The translations under genes and the position numbers were made by a program. Positions 16,379-27,940 of a stretch of DNA of 46,303 nt are shown one piece after another (position 1 is the stretch's first letter; each line of letters starts with the position of its first letter). The DNA lies in contig NZ_KI911329.1 of NCBI RefSeq assembly GCF_000513955.1, positions 49,510 through 95,812 of the forward strand, written 5' to 3'. Below the pieces are notes generated by a model. That model was not told where the DNA came from. It was given only the letters and a program-made list of their open reading frames with translations, and did no database searches. The DNA comes from Pseudoxanthomonas suwonensis J47. Lineage in GTDB: Bacteria > Pseudomonadota > Gammaproteobacteria > Xanthomonadales > Xanthomonadaceae.

Positions 16379-16998
16379 TCCCGACCAAAGCCCTCAACCT
16401 GGTCCCGATGGTGGTCGAGCAGACCAGCCGCGGCGAGCGCGCGTACGACATCTATTCGCGCCTGCTCAAGGAGCGGGTGATCTTCCTGGTCGGCCCGGTC
16501 GAGGACCACGTCGCCAACGTGATCATCGCCCAGATGCTCTTCCTCGAGGCCGAGAACCCCGAGAAGGACATCAGCCTGTACATCAACTCGCCCGGCGGCC
16601 TGGTCACGGCCGGCATGGCGATCTACGACACCATGCAGTACATCAAGCCGGACGTGAGCACGATCTGCGTCGGCCAGGCGGCCTCGATGGGCGCCGTGCT
16701 GCTGGCCGCCGGCGCCGCCGGCAAGCGCTACGCGCTGCCGAACTCGCGGGTGATGATCCACCAGCCGCTGGGCGGCTTCCAGGGCCAGGCCACCGACATC
16801 GACATCCACGCGCGCGAGATCCTGAGCATGCGCGCGAGGCTGAACGAGATCCTGGCCCATCACACCGGCCAGTCGATCGAGACCATCGCCCGCGACACCG
16901 AGCGCGACAACTTCAAGAGCGCGGCCGAGGCCAAGGCCTACGGCCTGGTCGACGAGGTCCTGGAGCGTCGCCCCGACGAGTCGATCCAGGCGGGCTGA
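16375..16998 (+). CDS. clpP: ATP-dependent Clp protease proteolytic subunit
   Basis: A 207-residue serine protease that forms the ClpP tetradecamer. The catalytic triad is intact: Ser104 in GQAASMGA, His129 in MIHQPLGG and Asp178 in TERD. The spacing Ser+25 and Ser+74 matches E. coli ClpP. The propeptide-like N-terminus (before about residue 14) resembles other gammaproteobacterial ClpPs. It is followed after 149 bases by clpX, its unfoldase partner. The start at 16375 is supported by family length; an overlapping two-codon frame precedes it. Confidence 0.97.
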   Translation: MIPTKALNLVPMVVEQTSRGERAYDIYSRLLKERVIFLVGPVEDHVANVIIAQMLFLEAENPEKDISLYINSPGGLVTAGMAIYDTMQYIKPDVSTICVGQAASMGAVLLAAGAAGKRYALPNSRVMIHQPLGGFQGQATDIDIHAREILSMRARLNEILAHHTGQSIETIARDTERDNFKSAAEAKAYGLVDEVLERRPDESIQAG

Positions 16999-17147
16999 CC
17001 CCGCCAGGCAGCCGGCCAGGCCCCCTCGGGGGCAGGGCCGGCCACCCCGAGAAGCACGGCCCGGCGCGCCTCTGGCGCGGTTCCGGCCCTGTGCTATTCT
17101 CGCCCCGAACCCGCTCCGGCGGGCTGTAAAAGTGGAAAAGAACAAGC

Positions 17148-18437
17148 ATGAGCGAAGACCGGCAAGGCCGTTCCGGAGACAGCAACAAGATCCTCTACTG
17201 CTCCTTCTGCGGGAAGAGCCAGCACGAGGTGCGGAAGCTGATCGCCGGCCCGAGCGTGTTCATCTGTGATGAATGCGTGGAGCTCTGCAACGACATCATC
17301 CGCGAGGAGCTCGAGGAGAAGGCGCAGTCCTCCCGCAGCTCGCTGCCCAAGCCGCGCGAGATCCTCGAGGTCCTGGACCAGTACGTGATCGGCCAGCAGC
17401 GGGCGAAGAAGACGCTCGCGGTGGCCGTGTACAACCACTACAAGCGCATCGAGAGCCGCCAGCGCAACGAGGACGTGGAGCTGGCCAAGTCCAACATCCT
17501 GCTGGTCGGCCCGACCGGTTCGGGCAAGACCCTGCTGGCCGAGACCCTGGCGCGGCTGCTGAACGTCCCGTTCACGATCGCCGATGCGACCACGCTGACC
17601 GAAGCCGGCTACGTCGGCGAGGACGTGGAGAACATCATCCAGAAGCTGCTGCAGAAGTGCGACTACGACGTCGACAAGGCGCAGCAGGGCATCGTCTACA
17701 TCGACGAGATCGACAAGATCTCGCGCAAGAGCGAGAACCCGTCGATCACCCGCGACGTGTCCGGCGAAGGCGTGCAGCAGGCGCTGCTGAAGCTGATCGA
17801 GGGCACCGTGGCCTCGGTCCCGCCGCAGGGCGGCCGCAAGCACCCGCAGCAGGAGTTCCTGCAGGTCGACACCAAGAACATCCTGTTCATCGTCGGCGGC
17901 GCGTTCGCCGGCCTGGACAAGATCATCCAGCAGCGCAGCAGCGAGGCCGGCGGCATCGGTTTTGGCGCCAAGGTGAAGAGCAGCAAGGTCAAGGCCGATA
18001 CCGGCAAGCTGCTGGCCGAAGTCGAGCCGGAGGACCTGATCAAGTTCGGCCTGATCCCCGAGTTCGTCGGCCGCCTGCCGGTGGTGGCGACCCTGGAGGA
18101 GCTGGACGAGGCCGCCCTGGTCAAGATCCTGACCGAGCCGAAGAACGCCATCACCAAGCAGTTCAAGAAGCTGTTCGAGATGGAAGGCGTGGAGCTGGAG
18201 TTCCGCCCGGACGCGCTGTCGGCGATCGCCCGCAAGGCGCTCAAGCGCAAGACCGGCGCCCGCGGCCTGCGCACCATCGTCGAGTCGGTCCTGCTGGACA
18301 CCATGTACGACCTGCCGTCGCAGGAGAACGTCAGCAAGGTGGTGGTGGACGAGTCGGTGATCGAGCACAAGACCGAGCCGTACCTGATCTACCAGACCCC
18401 GCCGGCCGCCCCGCCCAAGGTGGCCTCGGCCGAGTAA
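17148..18437 (+). CDS. clpX: ClpX, ATP-dependent unfoldase of ClpXP
   Basis: A 429-residue AAA+ protein. The N-terminal zinc-binding domain has four cysteines at 18, 21, 40 and 43. Walker A GPTGSGKT is at residues 121-128, and Walker B ([10 protein letters not shown]) follows. The pore loop GYVGEDVE and the ClpP-binding loop region (IGFGAKV) are recognisable. Length is standard (E. coli 424). ClpX feeds substrates to ClpP encoded just upstream. An own promoter is likely in the 149-base gap, which contains TGCTATTCT near 17091, but this is a weak call. Confidence 0.97.
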   Translation: MSEDRQGRSGDSNKILYCSFCGKSQHEVRKLIAGPSVFICDECVELCNDIIREELEEKAQSSRSSLPKPREILEVLDQYVIGQQRAKKTLAVAVYNHYKRIESRQRNEDVELAKSNILLVGPTGSGKTLLAETLARLLNVPFTIADATTLTEAGYVGEDVENIIQKLLQKCDYDVDKAQQGIVYIDEIDKISRKSENPSITRDVSGEGVQQALLKLIEGTVASVPPQGGRKHPQQEFLQVDTKNILFIVGGAFAGLDKIIQQRSSEAGGIGFGAKVKSSKVKADTGKLLAEVEPEDLIKFGLIPEFVGRLPVVATLEELDEAALVKILTEPKNAITKQFKKLFEMEGVELEFRPDALSAIARKALKRKTGARGLRTIVESVLLDTMYDLPSQENVSKVVVDESVIEHKTEPYLIYQTPPAAPPKVASAE

Positions 18438-18465
18438 CCCGGCCTGCCGCGGTTAAGCAACCTGA

Positions 18466-18500
18466 AGAAGCCCCGGGCCCTCCCGGGGCTTCTCGTATCT
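18466..18500 (+). terminator. clpX terminator hairpin
   Basis: Perfect 12-base-pair stem (18466-18477 with 18482-18493, loop CCCT), 28 bases after clpX. The following tract has few T residues. Confidence 0.7.
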
Positions 18501-18504
18501 GCAT

Positions 18505-18533
18505 GACCTGGAAGGACTTTCCAGGTCCTTCTT
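18505..18533 (+). terminator. second hairpin between clpX and lon
   Basis: Perfect 9-base-pair stem (18505-18513 with 18519-18527, loop GGACT) followed by CTTCTT. It is only 11 bases after the clpX terminator stem, so it may be a back-up terminator or part of the lon control region. Confidence 0.5.
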
Positions 18534-18610
18534 GCAACGCCTACGGCTAGCCCCCATAACGTGGGCCAGGGCGGCGGAGGCCGCCATCCCCACGTTTTCA
18601 CGGAGCCTGC

Positions 18611-21082
<2,472 letters not shown>

Positions 21083-21104
21083 CGATCCTGTCCGGTGCGT
21101 GGCC

Positions 21105-21148
21105 CAGCAATGGCGCGGGTGTCAAAACCCGCGCCATTGCTGCATTTC
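21105..21148 (+). terminator. terminator of lon
   Basis: Perfect 16-base-pair stem (21105-21120 with 21127-21142, loop GTCAAA), 22 bases after the lon stop, followed by CATTTCC. Confidence 0.8.
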
Positions 21149-21152
21149 CGGG

Positions 21153-21182
21153 TTGCGACATGGGGTCGGGGCCCTGTATAAC
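21153..21182 (+). promoter_or_regulatory. probable sigma70 promoter of hupB
   Basis: TTGCGA (21153-21158) and TATAAC (21177-21182) are spaced by 18 bases, directly after the lon terminator and about 115 bases before the hupB start. The long leader has no recognised riboswitch. Confidence 0.6.
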
Positions 21183-21297
21183 GGGCGCACCCGCCAGCGG
21201 CCACGGCCGTGCGGCACCGGACCATCGGGCACGCGAGGGGGGCGCGGGCCCACAACACACCCATCTCGCGGCGACGCCGCACAGGGAGCAAAGAAGA

Positions 21298-21570
21298 ATG
21301 AACAAAACCGATCTGATCGACGCTGTCGCCAGCGATGCCGAAGTCACCAAGGCCGAGGCCGCGCGCGCGGTCGATGCGGTGATCGACTCGATCACCAAGG
21401 CGCTGAAGAAGGGCGAGGCGGTCACGCTCGTCGGCTTCGGTACCTTCCAGGTCCGCAAGCGCGCCGCCCGCACCGGCCGCAACCCGAAGACGGGCGAGAC
21501 CATCAAGATCAAGGCTTCGAAGAATCCGGCGTTCAAGGCTGGCAAGGCCCTGAAGGACGCTGTAAACTGA
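21298..21570 (+). CDS. hupB: HU-type DNA-binding protein
   Basis: A 90-residue HU subunit. It starts with [11 protein letters not shown] and carries the DNA-binding signature [21 protein letters not shown], with the intercalating-loop proline in RNPKTGE. The C-terminal [16 protein letters not shown] is typical. It bends and compacts nucleoid DNA. Placement straight after lon is conserved in many proteobacteria. A tRNA-Val gene starts 32 bases downstream and could be on the same transcript. Confidence 0.97.
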   Translation: MNKTDLIDAVASDAEVTKAEAARAVDAVIDSITKALKKGEAVTLVGFGTFQVRKRAARTGRNPKTGETIKIKASKNPAFKAGKALKDAVN

Positions 21571-21602
21571 TCGGCCCGCTGCCGAGGCGGGTTGCCTGAC
21601 CC

Positions 21603-21677
21603 GGGTGCTTAGCTCAGCGGTAGAGCGTCGCCCTTACAAGGCGAGGGTCGGGGGTTCGAAACCCTCAGCACCCACCA
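21603..21677 (+). tRNA. tRNA-Val (anticodon TAC)
   Basis: Acceptor GGGTGCT pairs with AGCACCC, with discriminator A and encoded CCA. The anticodon loop CTTACAA reads TAC. It lies 32 bases after hupB with no terminator between. Confidence 0.97.
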
Positions 21678-21713
21678 GCTTCGGCAGATGTGAAAAAAAG
21701 TTGCAGGACGATC

Positions 21714-21742
21714 TTCCACAAATCGAAAAATCGTCTTACAAT
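21714..21742 (+). promoter_or_regulatory. probable promoter of tRNA-Asp
   Basis: TTCCAC (21714-21719) and TACAAT (21737-21742) are spaced by 17 bases, with the predicted start a few bases before the tRNA-Asp 5' end. Confidence 0.6.
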
Positions 21743-21755
21743 AGCTGTCTCACGC

Positions 21756-21832
21756 GGAGTGGTAGTTCAGTCGGTTAGAATGCTGGCCTGTCACGCCGGA
21801 GGTCGCGGGTTCGAGTCCCGTCCACTCCGCCA
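21756..21832 (+). tRNA. tRNA-Asp (anticodon GTC)
   Basis: Acceptor GGAGTGG pairs with CCACTCC, with discriminator G and encoded CCA. The anticodon loop CTGTCAC reads GTC. Most positions match E. coli tRNA-Asp. Confidence 0.97.
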
Positions 21833-21841
21833 CTTATACGG

Positions 21842-21876
21842 AAGGCCCCTGGGAAACCAGGGGCCTTCTTCTTTTC
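21842..21876 (+). terminator. intrinsic terminator after tRNA-Asp
   Basis: Perfect 11-base-pair stem (21842-21852 with 21857-21867), GAAA tetraloop, and a T-rich tail (CTTCTTTTC). Confidence 0.92.
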
Positions 21877-21975
21877 CGGCCCGGCGCAGGCCGCGCGAGG
21901 CCAGCCGGAGCACGGCGCCTTCGGCTCGGTTAAACTGCGCCGCTTAACCCGACGTAGACAGACCAGGCAGGACCA

Positions 21976-23952
21976 ATGCTGCAGAAACTCCGCGACCGGA
22001 CTTCGGGGTGGGTCGCCACCGTCATCATCGTGCTGTTGATGATTCCGTTCCTGTTCGTCATCGACCAGCGCTACCTCGGCGGCATGGGTGCCAACAACGT
22101 CGCGCAGGTGAAGGCGCCGCCGACCTGGTGGGAAGGCGCGCCGAAGTGGTGGCCGGCTTCCATGCTGTGGGAGCACCGCGAAGTCGGCGTCGACGAATTC
22201 CGTCGCCGCTTCGAGCAGGAGCGCATGCAGGCGCGCCAGGAGCAGGGCGAGACCTTCGATCCGCGCGAGTTCGAGACCATCGAGAACAAGCGCCGCGTGC
22301 TCGACCAGCTGATCGACGAGAAGGTCCTGCAGCTGGCCGCCGACCGCGCCGGCGTGGTGGTCAGCGACGCGGCGATCCGCGAATACATCGCCTCGATCCC
22401 GGCGTTCCAGGTCGACGGCAGGTTCGATCCCAGCCGCTACCAGCTGGCGCTGGCCTCGCAGGTGCCGGCGCAGACGCCGAAGCAGTTCGAGGAACTGGTG
22501 CGCAGCTCGCTGCAGCAGTCGCTGATCCCGGTCGGCGTGGGCACCTCGGCGTTCGTGACCGACGGCGAGTTCGAGCGCCTGCTGCGCCTGTCCGGTGAAA
22601 CCCGCGACATCGAGGTGGCGATCCTGCCGCCGCCGGCCGAGGACACCGCCGAGGTCGACGACGCCGCGATCCAGGCCTGGTACGAGGCGCACCCGGGCGA
22701 CTTCACCAGCCCCGAGGCGGTGACCATCGAATACGTCGAGCTCGACGCCAGCACGCTGCCGGAACCGGCGCCGGCCGACGAGGCGACGCTGCGCAAGCGC
22801 TTCGAGGACGAGAAGGCCCGCTTCGTCGAACCCGAGCAGCGCCTGGCCTCGCACATTCTGGTGCGCGTGGCGCCGGATGCCGACGCCGCAGCGCGCAAGG
22901 CCGCGCAGGAAAAGGCGCAGAAGCTGGTCGAACAGGCGAGCGCGCCGGGCGCCGATTTCGCGGCGCTGGCCAAGGCGAATTCCGAGGACCCGGGTTCGCG
23001 CGACAGCGGCGGCGACCTGGGCTGGGTCGAGCGCGGCGTGATGGTCGCGCCTTTCGAGGAAGCGCTGTTCGCGATGCAGCCGGGCGAAGTGCGTGGCCCG
23101 GTGCAGACCGATTTCGGCTACCACGTGCTGCAGCTGCGCGAACTCAAGCAGGGCGCGCAGGCCAGCTTCGAGCAGGTGCGCGCCGAACTGGAACGCGAGC
23201 AGGCCCAGGCCGACCGCGAGCGCGCCTTCAGCGAACTGGCCGGCCGCCTGACCGACCTCGTCTACCAGAACCCGTCGACGCTGGCCCCGGCCGCCGAGGC
23301 GGTGGGGCTGCCGGTGCAGAAGCTCGGCCCGTTCACCCGCCAGGACGTCACCGGCATCGCCGCGTCGCCCGAGGTGAAGCGCGTCGCGTTCTCCGAGGCG
23401 CTGATCGAGGACGGTACCGCCAGCGATCCGATCCCGCTGGGCCCGGAGCGCAGCGTGGTAATCCGTGTCATCGACCACCAGCCGGAAGCGGCGCGTCCGC
23501 TGGCCGAGGTCCGCGAGCAGGTGATCGCCGCGGTACGCGCCGACCGCCAGCGCAAGGCCGCCGAGGCCGCCGCCGACGCGATCGTCGAGCGCCTGCACGC
23601 GGGCGAGGCGATGGCCGAGGTCGCCGCTTCCGCCGGCACCGAGGTGATGCCGTTCACCAACATGCCGCGTGGCGTGCCGGCCCCGACCCAGGAAGCCAAC
23701 CGCCGCATCTTCGCCGCCGCTCCGGCGGGCGAGGGCAAGCCGGCCGCCGGCCGCTTCCTGATGCCGGACGGCCGCCAGGCGGTGTTCGTGGTCACCGCGG
23801 TCAAGCCGGGCGATCCGTCGCAGATTCCGGAGGAGCAGCGCGTCCAGCTGCGCCGCCAGCTCGAACAGATCGACGGCAATGCCGCCGCCGAAGCCTACGT
23901 GCGCGAGCAGCGCAAGCGCTTCGACATCGAGGTCGAGGAAGCGCAGCTGTAA
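21976..23952 (+). CDS. ppiD: PpiD-like periplasmic folding chaperone (SurA/parvulin family)
   Basis: A 658-residue inner-membrane-anchored periplasmic protein. It starts with [18 protein letters not shown] and a single transmembrane helix (about residues 12-30) with no cleavage site, as in PpiD. A SurA_N-like helical region follows. The parvulin domain lies at about 275-385, including [16 protein letters not shown] and [11 protein letters not shown]. PpiD docks at the Sec translocon and helps newly exported outer-membrane proteins fold. Position downstream of hupB is a classical arrangement (hupB-ppiD). Whether the parvulin domain is catalytically active cannot be decided here. Confidence 0.95.
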   Translation: MLQKLRDRTSGWVATVIIVLLMIPFLFVIDQRYLGGMGANNVAQVKAPPTWWEGAPKWWPASMLWEHREVGVDEFRRRFEQERMQARQEQGETFDPREFETIENKRRVLDQLIDEKVLQLAADRAGVVVSDAAIREYIASIPAFQVDGRFDPSRYQLALASQVPAQTPKQFEELVRSSLQQSLIPVGVGTSAFVTDGEFERLLRLSGETRDIEVAILPPPAEDTAEVDDAAIQAWYEAHPGDFTSPEAVTIEYVELDASTLPEPAPADEATLRKRFEDEKARFVEPEQRLASHILVRVAPDADAAARKAAQEKAQKLVEQASAPGADFAALAKANSEDPGSRDSGGDLGWVERGVMVAPFEEALFAMQPGEVRGPVQTDFGYHVLQLRELKQGAQASFEQVRAELEREQAQADRERAFSELAGRLTDLVYQNPSTLAPAAEAVGLPVQKLGPFTRQDVTGIAASPEVKRVAFSEALIEDGTASDPIPLGPERSVVIRVIDHQPEAARPLAEVREQVIAAVRADRQRKAAEAAADAIVERLHAGEAMAEVAASAGTEVMPFTNMPRGVPAPTQEANRRIFAAAPAGEGKPAAGRFLMPDGRQAVFVVTAVKPGDPSQIPEEQRVQLRRQLEQIDGNAAAEAYVREQRKRFDIEVEEAQL

Positions 23953-24001
23953 GCACGACACGTCGCGGCGCATGGCGCCGCGACGACATCTCCAGGGGAA
24001 C

Positions 24002-24035
24002 AGGGCGCGGGAGCCTGGCTGCCGCGCCCTTTCTT
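24002..24035 (+). terminator. terminator of ppiD
   Basis: Perfect 9-base-pair stem (24002-24010 with 24022-24030, 11-base loop) followed by TTCTT. A second perfect stem (23962-23971 with 23975-23984, loop ATG) lies between it and the ppiD stop. Confidence 0.7.
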
Positions 24036-24068
24036 ATGGGCCGGCGCCTGGCGGGGAAGCGCTTGCGA

Positions 24069-25253
24069 TCAACGCAGCCGCAGCACCATGCCCGGCTTGA
24101 GCACGCTGTCGGCGCGCAGTCCGTTGAGTTCGAGCAGGCGGGCGATGGCCACGCCATGGCGCTTCGCGATCGTCCAGGCCGAATCGCCGCGGCGCACGGT
24201 GTAGGTGGCGGCCGCATCCGCGTTGGTCGCGGCACTCCTGTCCAGTGCGGCCAGTGGATCGGCTTCGATATGCCCCGGCTGCCCGGGGCCGGGTACCAGC
24301 GCCAGCGGCGCGTGGCCGCTGGGCCATGCACCGCCGAGGGCGGGGTTGAGCCGGCGCAGCGTGGCCAGGTCGTGGCCCTGGGTGTTGGCCCAGGCCTGCA
24401 GGTTGCGGGTGCCGGCCACCGCCTGTTCGCGCAGCATCAATACCGGCCGCTCCAGCTGCGCGCGCCACTGCGGCTGTTCGCCGGCTTCCTCCAGCAGGCA
24501 GGCCAGGGCGTGCAGCTTCTCCACGTAGGCGTAGGTCAGCGGTGCCAGCCCGGGCAGGCTTTGTGGCGTGGCGCCGCCGGCGCCGTCGTTGCTGCTGCGC
24601 TGCAGGGCCTTCTTCACCCGGAACTCGCCGGCGTTGTAGGCCATCAGCGCCAGCCGCCAGTTGCCGTCGAAGCGGCGGTACAGGTGGTCGAGGTAACTCA
24701 CCGCGGCGCGGGTCGATTCGGCCGGCGCCAGGCGGCCGTCGTAGCCGCCGGCGATGCGCACGCCGTGGTCGCGCGCGGTGGCCGGCACGAACTGCCACAG
24801 GCCCGCCGGACCGGCCTTGCTACGCGCGCCCGGGGCGTAGCCGCTCTCGACGAACGGGATCAGGGCGAATTCAGTCGGCAGGTCGGCTTCGCGCAGCGCG
24901 CCGACCACGTAACCGAACAGGGCCAGGGTGTCGCGGTCGGGATTGCCCAGGCGCTCCGGCGCGTGGGCGAAGTGCCGGCGCCAGCGCTCCTGGGCGTTGT
25001 CGCACTGCGGTTCGGCCAGGCCGTCGCGGAAGGCCTTGTAGATGTCCAGGCCGGTAACCGTGTCGCCGGCCAGTGGCCGCGCTGGGGGCGGCGGGATCTC
25101 GGGGTGGGCGGGCGTTGCCGGTGGCGGCAGGGTCGCTTCGGGGGCGGGCGCGGGCGACGCGTGCGGCGCCGGCTTCGTCGCCGGCTGCACCGCGCAGGCG
25201 GACAGCAGGCAGGCGCCGACCATCGCGGCCAGGGTCAGCCGGCGCGGCGTCAT
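24069..25253 (-). CDS. mltD: MltD-like lytic transglycosylase lipoprotein with LysM
   Basis: A 394-residue lipoprotein that should cleave peptidoglycan glycan strands from the outer-membrane side. The signal ends in lipobox LSAC (Cys20), followed by a Pro/Ala-rich linker (residues 21-60). The family 1 transglycosylase domain has the catalytic Glu136 in LIPFVESGY and the block AGPAGLWQFVPATARDHG. One C-terminal LysM repeat (TYTVRRGDSAWTIAKRHGV, about residues 348-392) binds peptidoglycan; E. coli MltD has two. The start ATG overlaps the gloB stop by 4 bases, matching the gloB-mltD pair known in enterics. Confidence 0.93.
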   Translation of the reverse strand: MTPRRLTLAAMVGACLLSACAVQPATKPAPHASPAPAPEATLPPPATPAHPEIPPPPARPLAGDTVTGLDIYKAFRDGLAEPQCDNAQERWRRHFAHAPERLGNPDRDTLALFGYVVGALREADLPTEFALIPFVESGYAPGARSKAGPAGLWQFVPATARDHGVRIAGGYDGRLAPAESTRAAVSYLDHLYRRFDGNWRLALMAYNAGEFRVKKALQRSSNDGAGGATPQSLPGLAPLTYAYVEKLHALACLLEEAGEQPQWRAQLERPVLMLREQAVAGTRNLQAWANTQGHDLATLRRLNPALGGAWPSGHAPLALVPGPGQPGHIEADPLAALDRSAATNADAAATYTVRRGDSAWTIAKRHGVAIARLLELNGLRADSVLKPGMVLRLR

Positions 25254-26011
25254 GCGCGGAATACGTCCTTCCAGGCGCGCAGCGCGGCGAAGGTCTCCAC
25301 CGCATCGGCCGGCTCGCGGCCCAGGCGCGCGGCCGCGGCGGCGCGGACCGCCGGGACCTCGCAACGCAGGAACGGGTTGCACTCCCGTTCGCTGCCCAAG
25401 GTGGAGGGCAGGGTGGGCTGGCCGGCGGCCAGCAGCCGTTCGACCTCGGCGCGGCGCGCGCCGAGGGCGGCATTGCCGGGCTCCACGGCCGCTGCGAAGG
25501 CGCCGTTGGAACGGGTGTATTCGTGCCCGCAGCAGACCCGCGTGTCGGCGGGCAGGACGGCGAGCTTCGCCAGCGATTCGAGCATCTGCACCGGCGTACC
25601 CTCGAACAGGCGGCCACAGCCCAGGCTGAACAGGGTGTCCCCGCAGAACAGGTGGCCGTCGACCACGTAGGCGATGTGGCTGCGGGTATGGCCGGGGACG
25701 GCCATTACTTCCACCCCGTGGTCGAGCAGGCGCAGGCGGCTGCCTTCGCCGACGCGCTCGCATTCCACGTCGATGCGCGCATCGTCCGGCGCGAACACCG
25801 GCAGGCCCGGCCAGCGCTCGAGCAGCGCGTGCACGCCGCCGATGTGGTCGTTGTGGTGGTGGGTGAGCAGGATCGCCGCCGGCTCGAGGCCTTCGGCGGC
25901 CGCGGCCAGCACCGGCGCGGCCTCGCCGGGGTCGACGACGAGCGCCCGGCGCCCCTCGCGCAGGACCCAGATGTAGTTGTCCTCGAATGCGGGCAGCGCG
26001 CTCAGTCGCAT
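25250..26011 (-). CDS. gloB: hydroxyacylglutathione hydrolase (glyoxalase II)
   Basis: A 253-residue metallo-beta-lactamase-fold enzyme that hydrolyses S-lactoylglutathione to lactate and glutathione, the second step of methylglyoxal detoxification. The metal-binding motif THHHNDH is at residues 50-56. VPGHTRSHIAY, FCGDTLFSLGCGRLFEG and CCGHEYT carry the other ligands, and the C-terminal ECNPFLRC is the glutathione-binding tail. The ATG at 26011 is set by the family start MRLSALPAFEDNYIW. It overlaps mltD by ATGA and diverges from the YafS-like gene, with only 12 bases between the two start codons. Confidence 0.96.
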   Translation of the reverse strand: MRLSALPAFEDNYIWVLREGRRALVVDPGEAAPVLAAAAEGLEPAAILLTHHHNDHIGGVHALLERWPGLPVFAPDDARIDVECERVGEGSRLRLLDHGVEVMAVPGHTRSHIAYVVDGHLFCGDTLFSLGCGRLFEGTPVQMLESLAKLAVLPADTRVCCGHEYTRSNGAFAAAVEPGNAALGARRAEVERLLAAGQPTLPSTLGSERECNPFLRCEVPAVRAAAAARLGREPADAVETFAALRAWKDVFRA

Positions 26012-26023
26012 AGAATCCCGACC

Positions 26024-26674
26024 ATGCCTGCCGCCGCCTCCAGCCGTCAACCCGGCGCCAAGCTCCGGTTCAGCGGTGCCGAGGCGCAGTGGTTGCTGGC
26101 CGAGGAGCGCCGCTGGCTGGCCGAAGCGATGGCCGTGCGCCCGGCCCGTCCCTGGCTGTGGCTGGTGCCGGGGCCCTGCACGGGCGCCGACCAGGCCCTG
26201 CTGCCGTCGCGCCGCGGCATGCTGCTGCACGAATGCGAGGGCGGCTACGCCGGAGCGCTGCGCTGCGGCCTGCCGCTGCCGCTGGCCAACGACTGCCTCG
26301 GCGACGTCGTCCTCCAGCACCCGGCCAGCGACGACGCCTGGGCGCTACTGGAGGAATGCACCCGGGTGCTGGTCGATGGCGGCCGCCTGTGGCTGTTCCT
26401 GGTCAATCCGTGGAGCCCGTTCCGCCTGCGCCGCCCCCGCGACCTGCCCGCCCCGGCCCACGGGCCGTGGCTGCAGCGGCTGCGCGCGCTGGGACTGCAG
26501 GCCGACCCGCTGCAGTTCATCGGCCCGCGCTGGCGGCTGGCCGGCACCGGCGGCACCCGCGCCTCGCGCCTGCCGTTGCGCGCGGCCTGCGTGATCGTGG
26601 CCGAGAAACGTGGCCTGGCGCCGGTGGCGCCGGCCCCGCTGGCATGGCGGCGGGGCGCCGCGCCGGCGGCCTGA
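26024..26674 (+). CDS. YafS-like methyltransferase-fold protein
   Basis: A 216-residue protein placed between gloB and rnhA exactly where E. coli has yafS. The later half of a class I SAM methyltransferase fold can be seen ([20 protein letters not shown], then [20 protein letters not shown]). The glycine-rich SAM motif I is not clear ([11 protein letters not shown] stands in its place), so catalytic activity is doubtful. The ATG at 26024 is chosen because it clears the gloB start and is in frame. No substrate is known for the family. It is followed after 19 bases by rnhA and is probably co-transcribed with it. Confidence 0.75.
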   Translation: MPAAASSRQPGAKLRFSGAEAQWLLAEERRWLAEAMAVRPARPWLWLVPGPCTGADQALLPSRRGMLLHECEGGYAGALRCGLPLPLANDCLGDVVLQHPASDDAWALLEECTRVLVDGGRLWLFLVNPWSPFRLRRPRDLPAPAHGPWLQRLRALGLQADPLQFIGPRWRLAGTGGTRASRLPLRAACVIVAEKRGLAPVAPAPLAWRRGAAPAA

Positions 26675-26693
26675 ACTCCCTGCAAGGAAACGA

Positions 26694-27146
26694 ATGAAGA
26701 AGATCCAGATCCACACCGACGGCGCCTGCCTCGGCAACCCGGGCCCCGGCGGATGGGGGGCACTGCTGCGCTACAACGCGCACGAGCGCGAGCTGGCCGG
26801 CGGCGAACCGGACACCACCAACAACCGCATGGAACTGATGGCCGCGATCATGGCCCTGGAGACCCTGCGCGAGCCGTGCGAGGTGGTGCTGCACACCGAT
26901 TCGCAATACGTGCGCCAGGGCATCACCGAATGGATGCCAGGCTGGGTACGCCGCGGCTGGAAGACCGCCGGCGGCGACCCGGTCAAGAACCGCGACCTGT
27001 GGGAACGCCTGCACGCCGCCGCCGGCCGCCACAAGGTCGAGTGGCGCTGGGTCAAGGGCCACAACGGCGATCCGGACAACGAGCGGGTCGACATGCTCGC
27101 GCGCATCGCGGCTCAGCGGGTGCGCGACACCGGCGCGGTACACTGA
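26694..27146 (+). CDS. rnhA: ribonuclease HI
   Basis: A 150-residue RNase HI that removes RNA from RNA-DNA hybrids. All catalytic residues of the family are present: Asp9 ([11 protein letters not shown]), Glu47 (NNRMELMA), Asp69 (HTDSQYV), His123 (VKGHNG) and Asp133 (NERVD). The basic handle [16 protein letters not shown] is intact. AAGGAAACG before the ATG at 26694 is a fitting ribosome site. dnaQ follows 5 bases after the stop in the same direction, whereas in E. coli rnhA and dnaQ diverge. Confidence 0.97.
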   Translation: MKKIQIHTDGACLGNPGPGGWGALLRYNAHERELAGGEPDTTNNRMELMAAIMALETLREPCEVVLHTDSQYVRQGITEWMPGWVRRGWKTAGGDPVKNRDLWERLHAAAGRHKVEWRWVKGHNGDPDNERVDMLARIAAQRVRDTGAVH

Positions 27147-27151
27147 GCCCG

Positions 27152-27889
27152 ATGCGCCAGATCATCCTCGATACCGAAACCACCGGCCTGGAATGGAAGA
27201 AGGGCAACCGCGTCGTCGAGATCGGTTGCGTGGAACTGCTGGAGCGACGCCCCAGCGGCCGCAACTTCCACCGCTACCTCCGCCCCGACTGCGACTTCGA
27301 GGCCGGCGCCCAGGAAGTGACCGGCCTGACCCTCGAGTTCCTGGCCGACAAGCCGCGCTTCGAGGAGATCGTCGACGAGTTCCTCGAGTACATCGACGGC
27401 GCCGAGCTGATCATCCACAACGCGGCCTTCGACCTGGGCTTCCTCGACTACGAGCTGTCGCGCTGCGGCGAGCACCTCGGCCGCATCGTCGACCGCTGCA
27501 GCGTGGTAGACACCCTGCTGCTGGCACGCGAACGCTTCCCCGGCCAGCGCAACTCGCTGGACGCGCTGTGCAAGCGCCTGGGCGTGGACAACTCGCACCG
27601 CCAGCTGCACGGCGCGCTGCTCGACGCCCAGATCCTGGCCGACGTCTACGTCGCCCTGACCTCCGGCCAGGAAGAGATCGGCTTCGGCGAGCTCGCCGAC
27701 GAGACCGCCCGTCCGGTGGCGGTGGCCAGCTTCGGCCCGGTCGGCGGCGAGCGCCCGCGCATCGGCGCCTCGGCCGAAGAGCTGGAGGCGCACCAGCGGC
27801 GCCTGGAGCGGCTGCGCAAGAAGGCCGGCCGCGCGCTGTGGGACGAAGTGGAATCGCCCGAGCCGCTGGCCGAGGCGGTCAACGCCTGA
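27152..27889 (+). CDS. dnaQ: DNA polymerase III epsilon subunit (proofreading exonuclease)
   Basis: A 245-residue 3'-5' exonuclease of the DEDDh class. Exo I (ILDTETTGL, Asp7 and Glu9), Exo II (IIHNAAFDLGFLDYEL) and Exo III (HGALLDAQILADVY) are all visible. The C-terminal helix that binds the polymerase alpha subunit is represented by a basic, glutamate-rich segment after a flexible linker. The gene starts only 5 bases after rnhA in the same direction, so the two share a transcript. It proofreads replication errors within the Pol III core. Confidence 0.96.
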   Translation: MRQIILDTETTGLEWKKGNRVVEIGCVELLERRPSGRNFHRYLRPDCDFEAGAQEVTGLTLEFLADKPRFEEIVDEFLEYIDGAELIIHNAAFDLGFLDYELSRCGEHLGRIVDRCSVVDTLLLARERFPGQRNSLDALCKRLGVDNSHRQLHGALLDAQILADVYVALTSGQEEIGFGELADETARPVAVASFGPVGGERPRIGASAEELEAHQRRLERLRKKAGRALWDEVESPEPLAEAVNA

Positions 27890-27940
27890 TGCAGGGGAGG
27901 GCCGGCCATGCCGGCCCGCGACCCGATGATCGCGCTGCCG

